A model generated the notes under the pieces. That model was not told where the DNA came from and searched no databases. It saw only the letters and a program-made list of their open reading frames with translations. A program made the position numbers and the translations under genes. From Saprospiraceae bacterium (GTDB lineage: Bacteria > Bacteroidota > Bacteroidia > Chitinophagales > Saprospiraceae), in the NCBI GenBank assembly GCA_023299965.1, contig JALZVN010000110.1, forward strand, positions 1-7,097: a DNA stretch of 7,097 bases, in the 5' to 3' direction. Shown piece by piece: positions 1 to 6,939 of this stretch. Numbering within the stretch: the stretch's first letter is position 1; every line of letters begins with the position of its first letter.

Positions 1-1308
1 CACTTTATAAATGAGATAACGGTAATCGATGGAGATGTATATATCGCTAGTGGAGGATTATTGGACAATGACAATAATGCATTTAGAGAAGATGGCGTCT
101 TTGTACTTTCAGACAATAATTGGGAAAGAATCTCTCGAAGAACTACCCCTGTGATTGACGAGCAGGAAGCAGACCTTGACTTTTATCGTATACTAGGTCA
201 TCCAGAAAATGACAACGTCTATCTCGGTACCTACTATGGAGGCTTAGTAGAAATTGACGGGGAAAATATTACTGTTTTTAATGACACCAACTCGACGCTG
301 CAAGGCGCCACTGGAGATGAAAGAAGAGAGCGTGTAGCTGGGATGGCTTTTGATGAAAATAACAATCTATGGATGACTAACAATAATGTCCCAGAGCCAT
401 TTTCTGTACTCACTAACGAAGGCGAGTGGCATAGTTTCGGATCCCCTGCTGTGAATCTTGGTCAATTAGCCATAGATCGAGAAGGATACAAATGGGCTAT
501 TATACAAGGTACCAGTCAAGGCATTGTAGTCTTTGATGACAATGGGACACTAGAAGACACCTCAGATGATAGAACTAGGATTATCACTACCAACGATTCC
601 AACTTACCCGATAATCAAGTATTTTCTATTGAGGCTGATAAAGATGGAGACATCTGGGTAGGTACACTTGATGGGGTTGTGGTTTTTGAGTGTGGTCAAT
701 CTGCATTTGACACAGGTGTATGCGCCGGAAATAGAAGAGTAGTCGAAGAAAACTTTGTAGATAGCGAAACTGAAAACCTACTAAAAGGAGAAAGAGTAAA
801 CGCCATCGGCATCGATGGAGGAAATCGAAAATGGTTTGGAACCAGCAATGGCGTCTTCGTACAAGATGCTACAGGAACTGAAAACATAGCTTTCTTTGAC
901 GAGTCCAATAGCCCTTTATTGAACAACAATATTCTTGACATTGCATTTGATGATGATACTGGAGTAGCATACATTGGTACAGATAGAGGAGTCATCTCTA
1001 TCAGAGGAGAAGCCATAGCCGGCAACGCAGTTAATGACCCTAAAATTTATGCCTTCCCAAATCCTGTTTCTCCTGACTATGATGGTCCTATCGCTATCAA
1101 AGGCTTGGCTAACAATGCCGATGTGAAAATTACAGACATCAGTGGTGCACTTATTTTTGAAGGCAGATCACTAGGTGGGCAGATCATTTGGGATGGTAGA
1201 GATTATAATGGCAGAAAAGCGTCTACTGGTGTGTATCTAGTTTTTAGTACGGCAGACAATACACTAAATCCTAGTGCAGCTACTACTAAGATTTTGTTTA
1301 TAAAATAA
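1..1308 (+). CDS. porZ: PorZ-like T9SS beta-propeller protein, C-terminal part (5' end outside window)
   Basis: The reading frame is open from base 1 to the TAA at 1306-1308, giving 435 visible residues; the N-terminus lies off the window, so the TTG at 61 is not the start. PorZ-family proteins are usually about 750-800 residues, so roughly half is missing. Visible residues about 30-335 are blades of a two-component-regulator-type beta-propeller, with repeated motifs such as DGDIWVGTLDGVVVF, GNRKWFGTSNGVFV and GVAYIGTDRGVISI. From about residue 350 the C-terminal domain begins with FPNPVSPDYDGPIAIKG, followed by VKITDISGALI and IWDGRDYNGRKASTGVYLV. This tail is characteristic of PorZ orthologues and resembles a T9SS sorting domain. 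In Porphyromonas gingivalis, PorZ is a surface component of the T9SS attachment complex, needed to deliver anionic LPS to cargo. The role here is inferred from family membership. It is convergent with bshA. The alternative is a generic propeller protein with a T9SS tail, which I consider less likely given the C-terminal wording. Confidence 0.87.
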   Translation, partial: HFINEITVIDGDVYIASGGLLDNDNNAFREDGVFVLSDNNWERISRRTTPVIDEQEADLDFYRILGHPENDNVYLGTYYGGLVEIDGENITVFNDTNSTLQGATGDERRERVAGMAFDENNNLWMTNNNVPEPFSVLTNEGEWHSFGSPAVNLGQLAIDREGYKWAIIQGTSQGIVVFDDNGTLEDTSDDRTRIITTNDSNLPDNQVFSIEADKDGDIWVGTLDGVVVFECGQSAFDTGVCAGNRRVVEENFVDSETENLLKGERVNAIGIDGGNRKWFGTSNGVFVQDATGTENIAFFDESNSPLLNNNILDIAFDDDTGVAYIGTDRGVISIRGEAIAGNAVNDPKIYAFPNPVSPDYDGPIAIKGLANNADVKITDISGALIFEGRSLGGQIIWDGRDYNGRKASTGVYLVFSTADNTLNPSAATTKILFIK

Positions 1309-1416
1309 ACACTTCCTTGAGTCCAAGATTATTTCAAGCTAAAGATTAATGTATCTCCAAACCAATATTCGATAAAGAATCCAGCTAATCTATAAACAGT
1401 ATAGGGATGAAATCGT

Positions 1417-2550
1417 CTAAGAAGGTACCCCTTCCAGGAGAGACATATAGAAAGATTCGTACTTAGGTAAGATCTGCTGTAGGTCAAACTTCTCAGCCTG
1501 CTCAAAGGCATTTTTACTGAATTGCTTGAGCATAGCCTCATCATTCAAAATTTTGATAGCAAACTTCGCCATAGCATCCACGTCTCCTACATCTGCTAAA
1601 AAGCCTGTCTTTTTATGTAAGTTCAACTCCGGTATTCCGCCCGTATTAGAAGAAATGACAGGCACCTCGCAAGCCATAGCTTCCAAAGCCGCCAATCCAA
1701 AACTTTCACTTTCAGAAGGCATAATGAACAAGTCTGATACCGCCAACAACTCTTCAATAGCGTCTTGCTTTCCTAAGAAACGAACATGACTGCATATGTT
1801 GTGCTGTCTACAAAGCAATTCAGCGCTCTGACGTTCTGGACCATCTCCTATCATCAACAGTTTAGATGGAGTTTTTTGGAGCACCTTATGAAATACATGA
1901 ATTACGTCATCAACTCTTTTGACTTTTCTAAAATTCGAGACATGTGAAAGCACCTTTTCTCCATCTGGAGCGATTGCCTTCTTAAAGTGGTCTTTGTTCG
2001 TTTTTTTGAAGCGCGCTAAATCTATGAAGTTATGTATAACTTGGATCTCTTTACTAATCTTAAAAGAGCTCACCGTATCCTCTTTCAAAGAATGAGATAC
2101 GGCAGTCACTCCATCAGAATTATTGATGGAAAACTCAACTACTGGAGCAAAAGCTGGGTGATTTCCTACCAGGGTAATATCCGTACCGTGAAGGGTTGTC
2201 ACTACAGGTATATTTATATTTTGAGACTTCAAAATCTGCTTTGCCATATACGCGACTGCAGCATGTGGTATGGCATAGTGAACATGTAGAATATCTAGCT
2301 TCTCATGCTTTACTACATCCACCAATTTACTAGCCAAAGCAGTATCGTAGGGAGCATATTCAAATAAAGGATAATCCTTCACCCCTACTTCATGATAGTA
2401 TACATTCTGTTGGTAACTATTGAGACGGGTAGGCTGGCGATAGGTTATAAAGTGAACCTTATGTCCTCTAAAGGCTAATCCTTTCCCTAACTCCGTTGCT
2501 ACAACGCCACTACCCCCATATGTTGGATAGCATACAATACCTATATTCAT
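1417..2550 (-). CDS. bshA: N-acetyl-alpha-D-glucosaminyl L-malate synthase BshA
   Basis: This is a complete 377-residue GT4-family glycosyltransferase of the usual BshA length. BshA transfers GlcNAc from UDP-GlcNAc to L-malate in the cytoplasm, the first step of bacillithiol synthesis. The N-terminus MNIGIVCYPTYGGSGVVATE carries the glycine-rich loop (GGSG, residues 12-15). HVHYAIPHA (89-97) and LHGTD (120-124) are BshA hallmarks. The C-terminal Rossmann domain shows SNFRKVKR (205-212), GDGPER (235-240) and the GT4 EX7E pair at Glu-282 and Glu-290 within SESESFGLAALEAM, then NTGGIPE (302-308). All the expected residues seem present, so the enzyme should be active. The ATG at 2550 fits the family N-terminus exactly. 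It lies 62 bases downstream of the co-directional secreted-protein gene. I saw no convincing -33/-7 promoter in that gap, so it may be co-transcribed. bshB and bshC are not in the window. Confidence 0.95.
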   Translation of the reverse strand: MNIGIVCYPTYGGSGVVATELGKGLAFRGHKVHFITYRQPTRLNSYQQNVYYHEVGVKDYPLFEYAPYDTALASKLVDVVKHEKLDILHVHYAIPHAAVAYMAKQILKSQNINIPVVTTLHGTDITLVGNHPAFAPVVEFSINNSDGVTAVSHSLKEDTVSSFKISKEIQVIHNFIDLARFKKTNKDHFKKAIAPDGEKVLSHVSNFRKVKRVDDVIHVFHKVLQKTPSKLLMIGDGPERQSAELLCRQHNICSHVRFLGKQDAIEELLAVSDLFIMPSESESFGLAALEAMACEVPVISSNTGGIPELNLHKKTGFLADVGDVDAMAKFAIKILNDEAMLKQFSKNAFEQAEKFDLQQILPKYESFYMSLLEGVPS

Positions 2551-2612
2551 GAACGCTTAATTTATACACCCAAAAACACATGGGTTCCCCCAAGGTTTAA
2601 AATACAATACTA

Positions 2613-4592
2613 TTATTTCTCAACTACAAATCGTTTCGTGACTTGCCCTTGTTCTGAGCTTATCTGCATAAAGTAGATCCCAGGACTAAAATTAGCTACG
2701 GAGATAGGCATATTATGTTGTGTATTAACAGGTAATTGATCCGCCCAAACACGCTGACCTATAGCGTTATATATATTTAAATCTAAATCTTGAGGCTTTT
2801 CTAGCGCCAAGTCCAGCGTAAGTATCTCCCTAGCAGGATTTGGGTATAAATTCAAATTTAATAGGTCTGAAAGCTCACTTGTCGACACAGTCCCTACGTT
2901 GAAAAACGATACTACAGAACAGTTAAACGCATCTGTAACCGTCACTGAATATTCTCCAGGTAAAAGATCCGAAATACCACTAGATATTCCTGATGACATT
3001 TCATTGGTAGACCAGGCAAAAGTATATGGCTCAATTCCACCGGTAGGACTTACCACAATGCTCCCATCTTGTGCTGCACTGCCAGACTCATTATTGATTA
3101 AGTTATTTACAGTGATAGAGTTTTCAACACATTCATATACATTGATATCGTCCAAAACCATTCTAAAGCTTGTTCCCCCTCGCAAGGCTGTAAATCTAAA
3201 ATTCACCAATTCACTAATGTAGTTTTCCAGAGATAGATTTACCTCTGTGAATGTTTGACCAAGATTTGGATTCACTACATTCATGTCTATTACTTGCAGC
3301 AATTCATAACTCTCGCCACAATCCCTAGAGACTTCTACCAAAAGTTCATCTCCTACACTCAAATCTGCAGGAGGTATCGTAGGGTCTATAGATGCAAATA
3401 CGTATCTAAACGATAGAGAATCATTCTCTGCTATTCTTCCATATCTAGCTGTTACTAGTTCGAATCTACTATTCAAAGCATCCAAATCACTAGAGACCAC
3501 CTCTGTACCGTTAAACATAGAAAAGATATCTACCTCATCAGATGACCATCGGTCTGGTAATGTATTGTCTGCAAATCCTTCAAAAAATGGCAATAGAAAA
3601 GTATGTATAAAAGTAACTGAGAACTCATCATTAGAAGCATCCCCATCGCCTTCAAGCGCAGTTCTCACATTGATCGTGTACTCACCAGGTTCGGATACGT
3701 TGATCAACTCTTCAAACGGAAAAGCCATACAGCTATCCTTAGCAATAACTCCTGTGAATAGACCATCTACTGGCATCTCCACGTTTCCTCCTATCTCCTG
3801 TAAGTTTAATGTCAACGTAAAATCAAAAGGAATCAAAGTCTGTGGCGCAGCTCCAAAATTCTTCAAAATCAAAAACAAGGTATCTTCTTCAAGAAAATCA
3901 CACTTCTGACCAAACTCCGGTGCAAACACTCCTGAGACGCCGACATCTCTGGTAAATATGGTGTTGATTTGTTGGACACCTGAGACAATACTTGTATCAC
4001 CACCAAGGCAAATCAAATAGATCTGATAATCATAACAAGTATTTTGAGTTAAACCAGTCAAAGTTACACCTGACAAACTTGTCTCCGCCATCAACACAGA
4101 ATCAGGATTACCCAAAAACCCACAAGGAGCATATTCTATTTGATATAGACCTAGAGAATCTGAAGCTTCCCAATCTATAACGACGCTCGTATCAAAGGAA
4201 TCCACATTCATTATAGCACCCAAATCGATAGACGGGCAGATAGGACAAGAGGCAAAATCATCAAATCTTACGCCTTGCAATGGATTGGTGTCATTCAGTA
4301 ATACCTGACCATCTGAATCAACTAGCTGAATATTATTGTCCGTATTATTATCCCCTCTATTGTATCGTATACTAATACTGTCTCCTTCAACCAATGCGAT
4401 AGCAAAAGTATCTGTCGCACCAGTCAACATAAACTCCGTAGAGTCAGACTCGATAATAAAAAAGATTCTTGCTCCCTGCCAACCATCTCCACCAGCATCG
4501 TTTAGGATCAGTTGATATTCGCAGTCATTTTGCGCTTGGAGACTTAGTGAAAAAAATACAAAACTTAGTATTAAGTATAGATATCGGTACAT
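2613..4592 (-). CDS. Multidomain secreted adhesin-like protein with T9SS type A sorting domain
   Basis: The gene encodes 659 residues with an ATG at 4592. Residues 1-20 form a Sec signal peptide ending in LQAQ. Residues 24-115 match the secreted Bacteroidota domain with the pattern CEYxLxLxDxxGDGWxGA (here LNDAGGDGWQGA at 30-41) and closing near SCP. About 120-212 looks like a fibronectin type III domain (VVIDWEA, YQIEYAPCGF, LTGLTQNTCYDYQIYLIC). About 213-330 resembles a CARDB-like beta-sandwich. About 331-488 resembles the cleaved-adhesin / choice-of-anchor (MAM-like) module, from FFEGFADNTLPDRWS to FRMVLDDINVYEC. About 491-566 is a SprB-type repeat (GGIEPYTFAWS, LLPGEYSVTVTDAFNC). Residues 580-659 are the type A sorting domain (LYPNPA, NIYNAIGQRV, FSPGIYFMQI, ending KRFVVEK). 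The protein should be exported through the T9SS to the surface or medium. There is no catalytic motif; adhesion or matrix binding is an inference from the domain types. The domain boundaries are approximate. Confidence 0.9.
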   Translation of the reverse strand: MYRYLYLILSFVFFSLSLQAQNDCEYQLILNDAGGDGWQGARIFFIIESDSTEFMLTGATDTFAIALVEGDSISIRYNRGDNNTDNNIQLVDSDGQVLLNDTNPLQGVRFDDFASCPICPSIDLGAIMNVDSFDTSVVIDWEASDSLGLYQIEYAPCGFLGNPDSVLMAETSLSGVTLTGLTQNTCYDYQIYLICLGGDTSIVSGVQQINTIFTRDVGVSGVFAPEFGQKCDFLEEDTLFLILKNFGAAPQTLIPFDFTLTLNLQEIGGNVEMPVDGLFTGVIAKDSCMAFPFEELINVSEPGEYTINVRTALEGDGDASNDEFSVTFIHTFLLPFFEGFADNTLPDRWSSDEVDIFSMFNGTEVVSSDLDALNSRFELVTARYGRIAENDSLSFRYVFASIDPTIPPADLSVGDELLVEVSRDCGESYELLQVIDMNVVNPNLGQTFTEVNLSLENYISELVNFRFTALRGGTSFRMVLDDINVYECVENSITVNNLINNESGSAAQDGSIVVSPTGGIEPYTFAWSTNEMSSGISSGISDLLPGEYSVTVTDAFNCSVVSFFNVGTVSTSELSDLLNLNLYPNPAREILTLDLALEKPQDLDLNIYNAIGQRVWADQLPVNTQHNMPISVANFSPGIYFMQISSEQGQVTKRFVVEK

Positions 4593-4615
4593 AGCTAATA
4601 TTTGATGGATAATAT

Positions 4616-4623
4616 CAAAAATA
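4616..4623 (-). promoter_or_regulatory. Possible -7 element for the leftward secreted-protein gene
   Basis: On the minus strand this reads TATTTTTG, an exact fit to the Bacteroidota -7 consensus TAnnTTTG. It ends 23 bases before the ATG at 4592, which would give a leader of about 15-20 nt. No TTG lies at the usual 17-23 bp upstream; the nearest is only 12 bp away. The match is therefore half a promoter and could be chance. Confidence 0.3.
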
Positions 4624-4738
4624 GCCTAAATATACCAATTTAATTATCGTCCACTAGGCAAAACAAGGGTATACGTTTAATAAAAATTTGTAATGCGATC
4701 TACCGCTCTAGATACTTCTAATTTTGACTCTAGTTTAG

Positions 4739-4771
4739 TTTTGCAAAAAAAACCATCAAGTATTATTTTTG
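4739..4771 (+). promoter_or_regulatory. Candidate Bacteroidota-type promoter for the merR-like gene
   Basis: TTTTG at 4739-4743 (-33 element), a 20-bp spacer and TATTTTTG at 4764-4771 (-7 element) match the Bacteroidota primary-sigma consensus TTTG-N19/20-TAnnTTTG. The predicted start is near 4776-4780, leaving a leader of about 125 nt before the GTG at 4904. This is the best-formed promoter match seen in the window. It is a visual match, not an experimental assignment. Confidence 0.5.
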
Positions 4772-4820
4772 CCAGCCCTAAAACTTCCACAAAAAAAGCA
4801 TATTGACCTATTACAAGCTG

Positions 4821-4830
4821 ACTTGCAAGT
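4821..4830. repeat. Perfect 10-bp palindrome, possible operator
   Basis: ACTTGCAAGT is its own reverse complement. Just upstream, CAAG at 4814-4817 also pairs with CTTG at 4822-4825 across CTGA, so half-sites CAAG/CTTG occur three times in 16 bases. It lies 73 bases before the merR-like start and downstream of the candidate promoter's -7 element. It could be an autoregulatory operator for that dimeric regulator, but MerR sites more often lie between the promoter elements, so the role is speculative. Confidence 0.3.
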
Positions 4831-4903
4831 TATTATAGACTCATTTGTACTTAATTTAAACTTTTACTACAAACCTATGTTAGTCAACTACAATTCAAAA
4901 TAG

Positions 4904-5785
4904 GTGACATTATATTCTATTAGTGATTTAGAGAAGCTTTCTGGTATCAAGGCGCATACCATAAGGATATGGGAACAAAGGTATTCCATTCTCCATCCTA
5001 AGCGAACATCCACCAATATTCGATTCTACGAAGAGCAAGACCTCAAGACGCTTCTCAATATCGCATTCCTCAAAAATAACGGATACAAAATTTCCAAGAT
5101 CGCTAAGATGAGTGATCAAGAATTTGATCGTGCACTGACTACCATCTCCGGAGAGGGGACCTCTCAGAATATCCAATTGGACGCGCTCATGCTATCTATG
5201 ATGGAGATGGATGAAATACGTTTTGATACCATTATAGACGAAAACATAGAAAAGGTTGGCTTTGAGAAAACCATGCTTGGAGTCATTTACCCCTTTCTAG
5301 AGAAACTCTCTATGTTATGGATGACCGGGTCGGTCACCCATGCGCAAGAAAGCTTCATGTCCAATCTTATCCGACAAAAGCTATTGACCGCAATTGACAA
5401 GGTCAAGATTTCAAGCAAGAGATCTACCAAGAAGTTTGTTTTATATCTCCCCAAAGGAGAGAACCAAGAGCTGAGTATCCAGTTGATGCACTATCTATTG
5501 AAGGTACGAGGCATACACGTTATATATTTGGGTCCTGACATGACCATTTCTGATGTTGGAGATGCGGTACACATTACCAAGCCTGATTACATCTTTACCT
5601 TGATTACCGAAACCTACGTTGGCGAATCCATCACCAACTACATCGGAAGAATGGAAAGACAATTTCCCGATACTCATCTCTTGCTATCGGGGTACCAAGT
5701 CGTAGCCCGCAATATTTTAAATAAAGACAACATTACCATTCTAAAGTCCCTCCCTGAGACCATCGACTATATCGACAGTTTATAA
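4904..5785 (+). CDS. MerR-family regulator with CarH/LitR-like B12-binding-type domains, ligand histidines replaced
   Basis: The gene encodes 293 residues starting at GTG 4904. An in-frame TAG occupies 4901-4903, directly before it, and the next in-frame ATG is at codon 69, so GTG is nearly certain. Residues 3-70 are a MerR winged helix-turn-helix (YSISDLEKLSGIKAHTIRIW, then NIRFYEEQDL). Residues about 90-168 form the helical B12-binding-2-type bundle (FLEKLSMLWMTGSVTHAQES, then NLIRQKL). Residues about 176-290 form a Rossmann-like B12-binding-type domain (FVLYLPKGENQELS, VIYLGPDM, LLLSGYQ). In CarH the bundle carries the motif W-x9-E-H and the Rossmann domain carries E-x-H-E, whose His is the lower cobalt ligand. 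Here these read W139-x9-E149-S150 and E186-N-Q188-E189, and the residue after the Trp is Met-140 instead of His. The fold seems kept but cobalamin ligation lost. It should act as a cytoplasmic DNA-binding regulator; relatives control carotenoid or light-response genes, none of which is visible here. The target is unknown. Confidence 0.92.
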   Translation: MTLYSISDLEKLSGIKAHTIRIWEQRYSILHPKRTSTNIRFYEEQDLKTLLNIAFLKNNGYKISKIAKMSDQEFDRALTTISGEGTSQNIQLDALMLSMMEMDEIRFDTIIDENIEKVGFEKTMLGVIYPFLEKLSMLWMTGSVTHAQESFMSNLIRQKLLTAIDKVKISSKRSTKKFVLYLPKGENQELSIQLMHYLLKVRGIHVIYLGPDMTISDVGDAVHITKPDYIFTLITETYVGESITNYIGRMERQFPDTHLLLSGYQVVARNILNKDNITILKSLPETIDYIDSL

Positions 5786-5807
5786 TTTTTTCGGTATCTT
5801 TATATAT

Positions 5808-5825
5808 GTCTATCTCTCGATAGAC
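5808..5825 (+). repeat. Short hairpin upstream of the TIM-barrel gene
   Basis: GTCTATC (5808-5814) and GATAGAC (5819-5825) form a perfect 7-bp stem with a TCTC loop, in the 56-base gap after the merR-like stop. No T-run follows, so it is not a standard rho-independent terminator. It ends 16 bases before the ATG at 5842 and could sit in the leader of that gene, or be an mRNA processing or stability element. Confidence 0.4.
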
Positions 5826-5841
5826 GAAACACACAATCAAG

Positions 5842-6936
5842 ATGCCTAGAATACTCGTATTGCTTTTCTTTTATGCGCTTTCGCTTCACACCTTACTAGC
5901 CCAGGAGGAAGACAGCTGCAATAAATTAGGCGTTTGGCTTTGGCGTTTCGAACAAACAGGACAACCCTCTCATCTCAATTTGGCTCGTACTATCGGCAGA
6001 ATGGGAGGAAAGCGATGTTACATCAAGGTCGCAGATGGAGGATACAATCCTAACAGTTGGCCGACTATCGCAGATCAAAGCATCCCCTCGACATATGATG
6101 ACGAAGGTGTCGAAGTGTGGGGATGGTCTTACAATTATCCAGGCAATGAAGAAGACCAAGCAAAAGCACTATATGAAGCTGCCAAGACAGGCTACAAAGG
6201 CTTTGTCGTCGACATCGAAATCGAATTTAATGGCGCAGATGAAACGCTAGAGTCCTTGATGCAAGCGTTCTCCGCTGCCAAGGACCAGGCTATCGCAGAT
6301 GGATATGCCGATCCAGATTTCCCATTTTATGTGACGACATGGGGCAATCCCGTTTTACACAACTATCGCATCGATATTATAGACGACTATGTAGACGGCT
6401 TCATGCCACAGACCTATATCGAAGAGTGGGCAGGTCCACACTTATCCGCTATCGAAGCCTGCATTGCAGAAGGAGAAGCAGAGTACGCCAGCCTTGGAGC
6501 GACCAAACCTTTGCACCATATTTTGAGCACTGCGCAAGAAATTTTGACAGCCCAGGAGATCACCGATTTCATGCAGCTCGCGGGACCAGAGTCTTCGCTT
6601 TGGCGCGTGCCAGGAGGAGGTGTTTCTACCTTGATTTGGGATCGCTGGAGAGACGTTGATTGGGATATCAATTTTTGTCAGACCGTCTCTACTCAATCTC
6701 AAGAAATATTTGACCTTCAAGTTTTTCCCAATCCAAGCAATGATTTTATCACGATCAGGTCTACAGACCTAGATCCGAGCGGCGATATTGAGATCTATGA
6801 CCAGCATGGCAGATTGGTCATTCAGCAAGCATTCGATGGTACACAGATTGACCTATCCTCACTTCCGAAGGGTATGTATCATCTAGCACTACGACACCCA
6901 CTGGGCACTACTCACCGTAGACTAGTAAAGCTATAA
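5842..6936 (+). CDS. Secreted TIM-barrel (glycoside-hydrolase-like) protein with T9SS type A sorting domain
   Basis: The gene encodes 364 residues. Residues 1-21 are a signal peptide (MPRILVLLFFYALSLHTLLA, then Q). Residues about 27-280 look like a (beta/alpha)8 barrel of the glycoside-hydrolase type: LGVWLWRFE (29-37), CYIKVADGG (59-67), VEVWGWSY (90-97), FVVDIEIEF (121-129), FPFYVTTWG (160-168), VDGFMPQTYIEEW (184-196), and STLIWDRWRDVDW near 262-274. The acidic strand-end residues Asp-124, Glu-126 and Glu-128 recall the DxE catalytic motifs of barrels such as GH25 and GH18, and aromatic residues line several predicted strand ends. I cannot assign a GH family or a substrate. Residues about 290-364 are a type A T9SS domain (LQVFPNPSN, IEIYDQHGRL, LPKGMYHLAL, ending RRLVKL), so the protein should be exported to the surface or medium. 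It starts 56 bases after the merR-like gene and may share its transcript. No strong ribosome-binding site is seen, as is common in Bacteroidota. Confidence 0.85.
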   Translation: MPRILVLLFFYALSLHTLLAQEEDSCNKLGVWLWRFEQTGQPSHLNLARTIGRMGGKRCYIKVADGGYNPNSWPTIADQSIPSTYDDEGVEVWGWSYNYPGNEEDQAKALYEAAKTGYKGFVVDIEIEFNGADETLESLMQAFSAAKDQAIADGYADPDFPFYVTTWGNPVLHNYRIDIIDDYVDGFMPQTYIEEWAGPHLSAIEACIAEGEAEYASLGATKPLHHILSTAQEILTAQEITDFMQLAGPESSLWRVPGGGVSTLIWDRWRDVDWDINFCQTVSTQSQEIFDLQVFPNPSNDFITIRSTDLDPSGDIEIYDQHGRLVIQQAFDGTQIDLSSLPKGMYHLALRHPLGTTHRRLVKL

Positions 6937-6939
6937 ACT

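Larger units (their letters stand above)
4593..4903. other. Divergent intergenic region between secreted-protein gene and merR-like gene
   Basis: These 311 AT-rich bases separate two divergently transcribed genes. No open frame in them looks like a gene. They contain a rightward -33/-7 promoter match at 4739-4771, two leftward -7 matches (4616-4623 and 4870-4877, the latter with a candidate -33), two short A-runs (4745-4752 and 4791-4797) and a 10-bp palindrome at 4821-4830. I see no tRNA-like or riboswitch-like structure by eye. Confidence 0.7.

Noticed and set aside
61..1308. TTG at 61 as the start of the propeller gene
   Set aside because: The frame is open to base 1 and the preceding residues continue the propeller pattern (GDVYIASGGL), so the gene begins outside the window.
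1390..1404. CTATA-AACAG-TATAG inverted repeat between the convergent porZ and bshA genes
   Set aside because: A 5-bp A/T-rich stem with no T-run is too weak to call a terminator.
1329..1544. Open frame of 71 codons on the minus strand overlapping the 3' end of bshA
   Set aside because: It overlaps bshA in another frame and has no recognisable family; a shadow frame.
2568..2585. ACCCA / TGGGT inverted repeat in the gap upstream of bshA
   Set aside because: The stem is only 5 bp with an 8-base loop and the location of any T-run is not convincing on either strand; insufficient for a terminator call.
3565..3909. Plus-strand open frame of 114 codons inside the large cargo gene
   Set aside because: It lies entirely antisense to a well-supported multidomain gene and has no family resemblance.
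4736..4743. TAGTTTTG as a separate -7 element
   Set aside because: No TTG lies at a suitable distance upstream; its TTTTG fits better as the -33 element of the promoter whose -7 is at 4764-4771.
5498..5530. TTG-N22-TATATTTG promoter-like match inside the merR-like gene
   Set aside because: It lies within coding sequence more than 300 bases from the next start, and such a match is expected by chance in AT-rich DNA.
6339..6671. Open frames of 85-106 codons on both strands inside the barrel gene
   Set aside because: These Arg-, Ser- and Cys-rich translations are shadows of the 5842-6936 gene, whose signal peptide and T9SS tail are clear.
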